Origin: Eriocheir sinensis
Lineage: Eukaryota; Arthropoda; Malacostraca; Decapoda; Varunidae
Length of the DNA stretch: 64,000 nt
Assembly (NCBI RefSeq): GCF_024679095.1
Contig: NC_066528.1
Coordinates: forward strand, 15,549,515 to 15,613,514
Direction: 5' to 3'
Shown: one piece after another, positions 55,193-64,000 of the stretch
How positions within the stretch are numbered: position 1 is the stretch's first letter
Layout of the letters: every line of letters begins with the position of its first letter
Made by a program: the position numbers and the translations under genes
The notes under the pieces: generated by a model
Told to the model about the DNA's origin: nothing
Databases searched by the model: none
Seen by the model: only the letters and a program-made list of their open reading frames with translations

Positions 55193-55297
55193 GGCGAGGC
55201 TGCATGACCCTGCTCCCGACGCACGGGGCCCCGGCTGCTGCCACACCCAGGCTAGCACACCACGCAGGGGTGAGCACTGCAGGATGAGGGCAACCTG

Positions 55298-56739
55298 CAG
55301 GGGGCAGCACCGTGCCCGCCAGACAAGCAGGGGGCAGCACCGTGCCCTCCAGACAAGCAGGGGGCAGCACCGTGCCCGCCAGACAAGCAGGGGGCAGCAC
55401 CGTGCCCTCCAGACAAGCAGGGGGCAGCACCGTGCCCTCCAGACAAGCAGGGGGCAGCACCGTGCCCTCCAGACAAGCAGGGGGCAGCACCGTGCCCGCC
55501 AGACAAGCAGGGGGCAGCACCGTGCCCGCCAGACAAGCAGGGGGCAGCACCGTGCCCTCCAGACAAGCAGGGGGCAGCACCGTGCCCGCCAGACAAGCAG
55601 GGGGCAGCACCGTGCCCGCCAGACAAGCAGGGGGCAGCACCGTGCCCGCCAGACAAGCAGGGGGCAGCACCGTGCCCTCCAGACAAGCAGGGGGCAGCAC
55701 CGTGGGCGCCCCACAAGCAGGGTGCAGCACCGTGCCATCCAGACCAGCTGGGGGCAGCACCGTGCCCTCCAGACAAGCAGGGGGCAGCACCGTGCCCTCC
55801 AGACAAGCAGGGGCAGCACCGTGCCCGCCAGACAAGCAGGGGCAGCACCGTGCCCGCCAGACAAGCAGGGGCAGCACCGTGCCCGCCAGACAAGCAGGGG
55901 CAGCACCGTGCCCTCCAGACAAGCAGGGGCAGCACCGTGCCCTCCAGACAAGCAGGGGCAGCACCGTGCCCGCCAGACAAGCAGGGGCAGCACCGTGCCC
56001 TCCAGACAAGCAGGGGCAGCACCGTGCCCTCCAGACAAGCAGGGGCAGCACCGTGCCCTCCAGACAAGCAGGGGCAGCACCGTGCCCGCCAGACAAGCAG
56101 GGGCAGCACCGTGCCCGCCAGACAAGCAGGGGCAGAACCGTGCCCGCCAGACAAGCAGGGGGCAGCACCCTGCCCTCCAGACAAGCAGGGGCAGCACCGT
56201 GCCCGCCAGACAAGCAGGGGCAGCACCGTGCCCGCCAGACAAGCAGGGGCAGCACCGTGCCCTCCAGACAAGCAGGGGCAGCACCGTGCCCGCCAGACAA
56301 GCAGGGGGCAGCACCGTGCCCTCCAGACAAGCAGTGGCTGCACCGTGCCCTCCAGACAAGCAGGGTGCCGCACCGTGCCCTCCAGACAAGCAGGGGTCAG
56401 CACCGTGCCCTCCAGACAAGCAGGGGGCAGCACCGTGCCCTCCAGACAAGCAGGGGGCAGCACCGTGCCCTCCAGACAAGCAGGGGGCAGCACCGTGCCC
56501 GCCAGACAAGCAGGGGGCAGCACCGTGCCCGCCAGACAAGCAGGGGGCAGCACCGTGCCCTCCAGACAAGCAGGGGGCAGCACCGTGCCCTCCAGACAAG
56601 CAGGGGGCAGCACCGTGCCCTCCAGACAAGCAGGGGGCAGCACCGTGCCCGCCAGACAAGCAGGGGGCAGCACCGTGCCCGCCAGACAAGCAGGGGGCAG
56701 CACCGTGCCCTCCAGACAAGCAGGGGGCAGCACCGTGCC
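55298..56739. repeat. 30/29-bp minisatellite, about 48 copies
   Basis: Unit CAGGGGGCAGCACCGTGCCC plus TCCAGACAAG. Units of 30 bp fill both ends, and a middle block (about 55800-56290) has 29-bp units that lost one G. CCCTCC/CCCGCC variants alternate in short runs. Several frames of 300-530 codons stay open but have no gene context. Confidence 0.95.
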
Positions 56740-56775
56740 ATTCGCTCTCTCGGCGTGAAGGAGACGTGGTGGGGG

Positions 56776-57318
<543 letters not shown>

Positions 57319-57546
57319 AAGAACATTTTCCTGGACCGTAAATTTTTTCCAAACGGCTCCAAGCAATAGCTATATTTTATTGTTTTGTTGTTTGTTTGTT
57401 GTTTTTGGTGATGGCGAGGAGGAGGAGGAGGAGGAGGAGGAAGAGGAGGAGGAGGAGGGGAAGGAAGGAGGAAGAGTGAACATGAAGTAAATCTCTAAGC
57501 GGGTTTTGTTGATTCAATAATTTCCTTTCTTTTTTATACTTTTTTT

Positions 57547-58636
57547 ACTTTTTTGCGTCATATTTCTGGTGCCAGTGTTCACTTTTTTGCGTCATATTTC
57601 TGGTGCCAGTGTTCACTTTTTTGCGTCATATTTCTGGTGCCAGTGTTCACTTTTTTGCGTCATATTTCTGGTGCCAGTGTTCACTTTTTTGCGTCATATT
57701 TCAGGTGCCAGTGTTCACTTTTTTGCGTCATATTTCAGGTGCCAGTGTTCACTTTTTTGCGTCATATTTCTGGTGCCAGTGTTCACTTTTTTGCGTCATA
57801 TTTCAGGTGCCAGTGTTCACTTTTTTGCGTCATATTTCTGGTGCCAGTGTTCACTTTTTTGTGTCATATTTCAGGTGCCAGTGTTCACTTTTTTGCGTCA
57901 TATTTCTGGTGCCAGTGTTCACTTTTTTGCGTCATATTTCTGGTGCCAGTGTTCACTTTTTTGTGTCATATTTCTGGTGCCAGTGTTCACTTTTTTGTGT
58001 CATATTTCTGGTGCCAGTGTTCACTTTTTTGCGTCATATTTCTGGTGCCAGTGTTCACTTTTTTGCGTCATATTTCTGGTGCCAGTGTTCACTTTTTTGC
58101 GTCATATTTCTGGTGCCAGTGTTCACTTTTTGCGTCATATTTCTGGTGCCAGTGGTCAATTTTTTGCGTCATATTTCTGGTGCCAGTGTTCACTTTTTTG
58201 CGTCATATTTCTGGTGCCAGTGTTCACTTTTTTGCGTCATATTTCTGGTGCCAGTGTTCACTTTTTTGCGTCATATTTCTGGTGCCAGTGTTCACTTTTT
58301 TGCGTCATATTTCTGGTGCCAGTGTTCACTTTTTTGCGTCATATTTCTGGTGCCAGTGTTCACTTTTTTGCTTCATATTTCAGGTGCCAGTGTTCACTTT
58401 TTTGCGTCATATTTCTGGTGCCAGTGTTCACTTTTTTGCGTCATATTTCAGGTGCCAGTGTTCACTTTTTTGGGTCATATTTCAGGTGCCAGTGTTCACT
58501 TTTTTGCGTCATATTTCTGGTGCCAGTGTTCACTTTTTTGGGTCATATTTCTGGTGCCAGTGTTCACTTTTTTGCGTCATATTTCTGGTGCCAGTGTTCA
58601 CTTTTTTGCGTCATATTTCTGGTGCCAGTGTTCACT
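57547..58636. repeat. 34-bp minisatellite, about 32 copies
   Basis: Unit TTCACTTTTTTGCGTCATAT plus TTCTGGTGCCAGTG. It varies at few positions (TTCTGG/TTCAGG, GCGTC/GTGTC/GGGTC). All three plus frames are open because the stop-free unit cycles through them. Confidence 0.95.
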
Positions 58637-58792
58637 TTCAGCTTGTTGCGTGTTTTCCCTCCGTGATTGTTCCTGCCAAGGGCTCGTCTTATTATTAGGT
58701 TTTTCAATTAAATCATGTTTTTTTTCTTACTTCAGTCAGCTTCATTTTTTCATTATTTTTTTTGTTTCATTGCGATGATTTTCTTTTGGCTT

Positions 58793-59300
58793 ATATCCAT
58801 CCCACGTATGTCACCATGTTAAAACTTCCCCACAGTATTGTTCGCCACACACTCCAGTTAGCCTGTTACACATATCCTACGTGTGTCACTATGTTAAAAC
58901 TTCGCCACAGTATTGTTCGCCACGCACTCCAGTTAGCCTGTTACACATATCCTACGTATGTCACTATGTTAAAACTTCGCCACAGTATTGTTCGCCACGC
59001 ACTCCAGTTAGCCTGTTACACATATCCTACGTATGTCACTATGTTAAAACTTCCCCACAGTATTGTTCGCCACACACTCCAGTTAGCCTGTTACACATAT
59101 TCTAAGTATGTCGCCATGTTAAAGTTTCACTATAATAAAATTTGCTATATACTCGAGCTTGCCTGTTATATGTTTATCCTACTTGTGTTAAAACTTCGCT
59201 ATAAAGAAGTTCGCTATACACCCTAGTTAGTCTGTTACATCATTCCTAAATATGTCGCTAATGTTAAAACTTCGTTGTAATAATGTTCGCCACACACTCT
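58793..59300. repeat. 75-bp tandem repeat, four good copies plus decayed ones
   Basis: Unit around GTTAAAACTTCGCCACAGTA, TTGTTCGCCACGCACTCCAG and TTAGCCTGTTACACATAT. Clear to about 59105, then increasingly degenerate. Confidence 0.9.
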
Positions 59301-59304
59301 AGTT

Positions 59305-59343
59305 AGTAGTAGTAGTAGTAGCAGTAGTAGTAGTAGTAGTAGC

Positions 59344-59386
<43 letters not shown>

Positions 59387-59575
59387 AGAGGAGGAGGAGT
59401 TGGAAAAGGAGTTGAGGGGAGGTAGAGGGAGAGAGCGGGCGGTGTGGCGGTGGGGGGGATCAGTTGTCACCCTCAGAACCATCACCGGGGCGGGAAACGG
59501 TGCCGATAAAGCCAAGTTGTTTTGCTTGTGGAGCGGCAGTGACGTGGAAACACTGATATGTAGATAGATAAATAA

Positions 59576-59608
<33 letters not shown>

Positions 59609-59785
59609 TACAGAGTCAATTTTTCAAGTTATTTCTTTCTCCTTCTCTCCATCTCCCTTGATGTTTTTCCTCCATCCTTCTCTCCTTCCTTTTCTTCCTC
59701 TTCTCCTTCCTTTCTTTCCTCCTCTCCTTCCTTCCTTCCTTTCTCATCCCCCGCTTTTCTTTGTCTCTATCTTCTCCTTCTTTGC

Positions 59786-59840
<55 letters not shown>

Positions 59841-59893
59841 AAACTGTTTCCTATAGCTCACTCACTGTCTAAAATAGTAACGCCCAGCCCCCC

Positions 59894-59937
<44 letters not shown>
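59305..59937. repeat. cluster of microsatellites
   Basis: (AGT)n at 59305-59387, (CAGA)n at 59576-59607, a pyrimidine-rich stretch, (GA)n at 59789-59837 and (CT)n at 59897-59937. The last is the second breakpoint of the arm difference. Confidence 0.93.
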
Positions 59938-59938
<1 letters not shown>

Positions 59939-60095
59939 AATAGCAGCCACATCCTTTTCCTATGTAACTAACTACTTGTATTCTCTCCATCTTCATTACA
60001 CTTCTCGTTCTTCTGCTTTGTATATTCAAGTCTAAGTCGCAAAAGAGCATCATGTTTTTTCTTTCCTCTCTTCGCAAAAATTCACTCAAGTCTGT

Positions 60096-60392
60096 CTACA
60101 GCTTAAAGGCCTCGCGGATGACCTGGTTATTGTGTCTTATGGGTGACAGATCAGGCTGAATCACCCCCCCCCCCACACACCCATTCAGCTCCCACACTCC
60201 CCTCTCGTTCTTGTAATCCGTCAGTTTCCCAATGAATAGTTCAGTGCTGTCTCTTACAACTGTCGGCCAATAATTTGCTTTTCTTGCCCTGAATTTCGTT
60301 TCCCAAGACTGGTTCCATTCGTGAGTCCCGTCTGGATCATCCCGGAGTATTTTGAAGTCCTTCTCAGTTTGCACTTTCCTCATGGTCTTCAT
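60096..60392 (-). CDS. 98-residue reading frame, right-arm copy
   Basis: Mirror of 3322-3618 with two residue differences (VQTEKD for VETEKD and THEWNQ for TQEWNQ) and no stop or frameshift. Unknown product. It lies antisense in the intron between receptor exon C and tail exon II. Confidence 0.35.
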   Translation of the reverse strand: MKTMRKVQTEKDFKILRDDPDGTHEWNQSWETKFRARKANYWPTVVRDSTELFIGKLTDYKNERGVWELNGCVGGGVIQPDLSPIRHNNQVIREAFKL

Positions 60393-60462
60393 TTGTCCAC
60401 CATATAATTTACGTAAGCCAGGAACATAATATGTGCATCAGTGTGTGTGTGTGTGTGTGTGT

Positions 60463-60743
60463 GTGTAATTCACCACGGCCTGATCACGAGTTGGACTCGC
60501 TTTCGCCAGCGGTACCCTCCCGACACGAGCAAGTGCTCATTATCGTCGATCTCTGGGTACTGCCAGGACCTCACACACCACATACCCCATCCCCCTTGCT
60601 CAAGGGGGGACAGTAACCACTCCTAGTCATCGGAAAGAATCCGGCCAGAGCGGGGCTCGAACCGCCGCCTGTTTGGCCGTGTAGCCTTGCAGCACGGCGC
60701 TTAAACCATTGAGCTACCGGAGCGGTATAAGCTAGCGGAGCGG

Positions 60744-60744
<1 letters not shown>
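60463..60744 (-). mobile_element. tRNA-derived SINE, right-arm copy
   Basis: Mirror of 2961-3241 on the minus strand, again between (GT)n tracts. Confidence 0.7.
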
Positions 60745-60785
<41 letters not shown>

Positions 60786-60830
60786 TACTAGAAATGATAA
60801 TACGTATGTAAAATTATTAAAAACTGATTA

Positions 60831-61125
<295 letters not shown>

Positions 61126-61143
61126 ATAACAACTGATCAACAG

Positions 61144-61595
61144 GCATGGGGGTCCAGTATCATCACCAGCCTGACCCACCCACACCCACACAAGACTATG
61201 TCATCGAGAACAACCTGTATGAACCTCTCCCTGGACCTGTAAACCCCACCAGAGCCAGGGATGACCAGCAACAAGTATACGTCGTGGAGAACAACCTGTA
61301 TGAACCTCTCCCTGGACCTGTAAACCCCACCAGTGCCAGGGATGACCAGCAACAAGTATACGTCGTGGAGAACAACCTGTATGAACCTCTCCCTGGACCT
61401 GTAAACCCCACCAGAGCCAGGGATGACCAGCAACAAGTATACGTCGTGGAGAACAACCTGTATGAACCTCTCCCTGGACCTGCCAACCCTGGTGCTACAT
61501 GTGAACGGCAAGGGACGGTAGTAGTGGAGAACGATCTCTATGAACCACTCGGTGTCCCTCGTACCAGCACCACCAGAGGACACACCCATAGATGA
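61144..61595 (+). CDS. tail exon II, right arm: tandem NLYEPL cytoplasmic tail
   Basis: Candidate terminal exon of receptor C. After the acceptor GATCAACAG, two bases complete the phase 1 codon as Arg, then 149 residues to TGA. An 81-base (27-residue) repeat with QQQVYVVENNLYEPLPGPVN is present three times, preceded by QDYVIENNLYEPL and followed by ENDLYEPLG. That makes five LYEPL motifs against three intact ones on the left. AATAAA lies 17 bases after the stop. The spaced YxxL motifs recall, but do not match, the ITAM pattern. The protein family is not recognised. Confidence 0.68.
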
Positions 61596-61611
61596 AGACA
61601 CTGACTTGTAT

Positions 61612-61617
61612 AATAAA
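61612..61617 (+). promoter_or_regulatory. poly(A) signal after tail exon II, right arm
   Basis: AATAAA 17 bases after the stop codon. A decayed duplicate of the exon end follows at about 61620-61740 and has its own AATAAA at 61717-61722. Confidence 0.7.
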
Positions 61618-62071
61618 GATTCCTATAATATAACGACAAGGGACAGCAGTCGTGGAAAATGGTCTCTATGAACCACTCAGTGTGTCTCGTACCAGCACCA
61701 CCAGAGGACATACTTTAATAAAAAAAAGTAATGTGTATGACAAAGATTCCTATAATTGAACTCGACCATGCTGATTATGAAGCTTAGATACTGTCATGAA
61801 CCAACTGAATGCGCGTCCTGTTATTAAGTAAGGCTTAAGTAAGTTTAAGTAAGGTTCCTGAATTCATGCACTTTTTATAGGAGGGGACAGCGCCGATAAG
61901 AAAACTACCACTAGGAGTCTTTTGGTTTGCCGCATAATCTGTTTCTTGTCCAAAGGCAAACAGACGGTCACAAACAGCATCATTACAGCTGATAACACTT
62001 GGACAGCGGCACAAACTCTTTCCTGGACGCTGGGCAACAAGCACACACCGTTCCTTGCCCCACTGCCTTAG

Positions 62072-62292
62072 GGTCATGTTCGTAAACTTTCAGCGCCAAG
62101 CACACACATTTAACAAGGCTTTCAGGGGATTTGTGGGCATTTCCAGTGGTAGTAGTTTTATGACCTGGTGGTAGTCTGGCAAAGTTCCTGCACCATGAAG
62201 GTAAAGAAACACTCAAGATGACGCGTTTAACCTCTTCCTTGGCCTTTAGAAATGACTGAGGTAAGAGAAGGATGTGTTTGAGAATAGTGACC
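62072..62292. mobile_element. GGTCA-ended MITE copy (mirror of 1753-1969)
   Basis: From GGTCATGTTCGTAAAC to GTTTGAGAATAGTGACC, the clearest terminal inverted repeat of this family. Confidence 0.6.
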
Positions 62293-62666
62293 TTAGAGCA
62301 CCGGACTGTTACTTAGCCTTGTGTTACAGCGTGTTGCCTGTGTTAAGTTAAGTCACGGTGTGTTGGTGGCCGTGTTTCTGATTAAGGCAATATATAAAGA
62401 TTCTAATTGATGGCAACATAAAACTGTCATTCATGAGCGCTGTAATTACAAACCACTATCTTTTATTAACATATTTTAAGGAAGGATTGTATTTCAACCC
62501 AATAGATAAGGAAAACACGAAACACAAACAGGAGCTATACAGTCTGTATGTGGGGTACGCGCTGAGGGTTAGGGGAAGTAACTCGTGAGGGAACCCGTAG
62601 TGCCCACACATTAGGTGTTATCCGTTTTGCTTTACATAGAGTGAGTTATTATTTGGAACAATGTGG

Positions 62667-62672
62667 TATAAG
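62667..62672 (+). promoter_or_regulatory. possible TATA box of receptor D
   Basis: TATAAG about 155 bases upstream of the ATG, at the same place as in copy A. Confidence 0.4.
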
Positions 62673-62825
62673 TTGGAAAATCTTTAATTAAGGTGGCCGG
62701 AGCTCCTCATAGTTGCAACAGTGAACAAAGATGACAGCGTGTGTGTGCGAGACGTCGTCGATAGGATATCCTGTCCCATGGTCAACACGTAGGCTCGCTT
62801 GTCCACACACAGAGATACACTCGCC

Positions 62826-63635
62826 ATGGTGCAGACCGGTGTGCTTGTCGCTGCCTTGCTCGCTCTGGGTGCTGGGGGCGCCCTCAACCCCGCCTCGGCC
62901 CAGCTGTTCTGTGGCGCCCCTGATGAAAAAGTCGGATACTCGGAAGAAAACGAAGTGATGTCTTTCAATGCAGTAGGAAACAATCTGTGGGTTATGAGGT
63001 ACGTGCAGCCGGGGAGAGATTTTGCAGGGATCAGCGTCAAAGTATATCATCGGAATGCTCAACACGTAGCTTGGTTCTCTGCTGCCCCTTGCTTCCCTGA
63101 CACAGGAGAGAAGTGGGCGAGGATGGATGTGCAGGTAACAATGGACGAAGACATGGATCGTTCAAAATATTGCCTCATTATCTTTGATCTGGTTACTGAT
63201 TATTGCCGAAGGAAATGCACTCGTTATGAGCGTGGCGAATGTTGGTTCTTTGGAGGTCTGAGTGTTGTGGCTCGTGGGCCCTCAAAATGGAAAAGTGGCC
63301 ATCCAGAAACATATTGTCTTGTAAATGTGGGGTCGAGTCCATCGCTCCCTTCTGAGTACACCTGTGAGAACCCTCCATTCAGGCCACCTTCACGCACTAT
63401 CCCACCTACAACCACCACCACAACCACAAATACGACAACCACAACCACGACTACAACAACCACAACTACAACCACCCCAACAACTACATCTGCGTCTTCG
63501 TCTCCGTCGGTGGTGCTGCTGATAGTGGTGCCGGTGGTGGCGGTGGTGATATTCCTGGTGATAGTGGTGGTGGTGGTGGTGGTGGTGGTGGTCTGCCGCA
63601 GGCGACGAAGACGCAGATCAGCGGCATCACGTTAG
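62826..63635 (+). CDS. receptor-like membrane protein D, first exon
   Basis: Frame of 269 codons: shared signal peptide, eight-cysteine ectodomain, Thr-rich stalk of about 35 residues, long Val-rich membrane segment, seven Arg, SAAS, and the GTTAGT donor after base 63630 (phase 1). It aligns best with A (its mirror), yet short patches differ wholly: VMRY for TEGF, YHR for NQG, MDEDMDRS for KHEGWNRG, CWFFG for CRSLE. Sequence between the patches is almost unchanged. Its tail exons would lie beyond 64000. Start chosen at the ATG in CGCCATGG, as in the other copies. Confidence 0.82.
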   Translation: MVQTGVLVAALLALGAGGALNPASAQLFCGAPDEKVGYSEENEVMSFNAVGNNLWVMRYVQPGRDFAGISVKVYHRNAQHVAWFSAAPCFPDTGEKWARMDVQVTMDEDMDRSKYCLIIFDLVTDYCRRKCTRYERGECWFFGGLSVVARGPSKWKSGHPETYCLVNVGSSPSLPSEYTCENPPFRPPSRTIPPTTTTTTTNTTTTTTTTTTTTTTTPTTTSASSSPSVVLLIVVPVVAVVIFLVIVVVVVVVVVVCRRRRRRRSAASR

Positions 63636-63669
63636 TATTGTGTCTTTTCCTTGTTGTGATTTTACGTAA

Positions 63670-63871
63670 GGTCACAGGTCGGTATTCCCAGACGCTTCCG
63701 CCGCTCACATCAACTATTTCCAAGGCCGAAAAAGGACATCAATCGGGTTATAGTGAGTGTTTTTTAGGTTCATGCTACAGAAGAAGACTGACTACCAGAA
63801 GGGTCATAAACTACCCCTGGAAGTGCCCGAAGCTCCTACGAAAGCCTTGTCAAATGTTTAAAAATATGACC
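63670..63871. mobile_element. GGTCA-ended MITE copy, 3' of receptor exon D
   Basis: From GGTCACAGG to ATATGACC, 39 bases inside the intron, as in the other three receptor copies. Confidence 0.5.
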
Positions 63872-64000
63872 TTGATAAACCATATTAATTTCGGCGTCCA
63901 AGCACTTGATAAAGCTTTCGAGGGAGTTTTGGGCATTTCCAGGGGAAGTTTTATGACTCAGGTTGTAGGTTGACCTTTCTTCTGTGCCGTAAACCTAAAA

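Noticed and set aside
57553..58778. Three overlapping plus-strand frames of 365-391 codons
   Set aside because: A stop-free 34-bp unit cycles through all three frames. It gives the same peptide in each, which is typical of a repeat, not a protein.

Overview
This is eukaryotic DNA, most likely from a decapod crustacean such as a crab. The evidence is spliced genes with GT-AG introns, very dense (GA)n, (CA)n and (GTA)n microsatellites, blocks of arthropod-type TTAGG repeat, tRNA-derived SINEs, many short inverted-repeat transposons, and an animal alpha-amylase gene with crustacean/mollusc-style C-terminal extensions. No bacterial feature is present. The species is an inference.

Layout. The window is one very large inverted repeat. 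The left arm (1 to about 6425) is repeated in reverse complement on the right (about 52450 to 64000), and both arms run off the window. The spacer is about 46 kb. Each arm carries two copies of the same gene: A (317-1219, -) and B (4756-5529, -) on the left, C (53339-54073, +) and D (62826-63635, +) on the right. They encode single-pass membrane proteins with an identical signal peptide, an eight-cysteine ectodomain that varies in patches between copies, a Thr-rich stalk, a Val-rich membrane segment and an Arg-rich stop-transfer. Each first exon ends in a GTTAGT donor in phase 1. Two downstream exons fit that phase and encode tyrosine-rich cytoplasmic tails: tail I (54837-55192, right arm only; YDEF, YEEI and YENV motifs) and tail II (2446-2753 on the left, 61144-61595 on the right; tandem NLYEPL repeats followed by AATAAA). 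I read the locus as an unrecognised, diversifying family of receptor-like proteins with exchangeable signalling tails.

Spacer. Two ordinary multi-exon genes lie on the minus strand. The first (11891-27393) is alpha-amylase-like: 15 exons in continuous phase, a full glycoside hydrolase 13 domain, a long Thr/Asp-rich linker and two tandem C-terminal modules. Several active-site residues are replaced (Glu233 to Asp, Asp300 to Leu, His101 to Asn, human numbering), so it is probably a pseudoenzyme. Its first coding exon was not found. The second (35750-49465) is MAU2/SCC4, the cohesin-loader subunit; all 11 exons can be joined into a 584-residue protein.

Between and inside these genes lie repeats. 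A TTAA-flanked inverted-repeat element that carries internal arrays of a 35-bp unit occurs eight times, including one copy inserted cleanly inside another. There are also a hAT-type and two TA-flanked MITEs, foldback elements, a broken LINE 3' end with many copies of its 3' UTR, SINEs, and minisatellites with 26, 30, 34, 39, 42 and 75 bp units.
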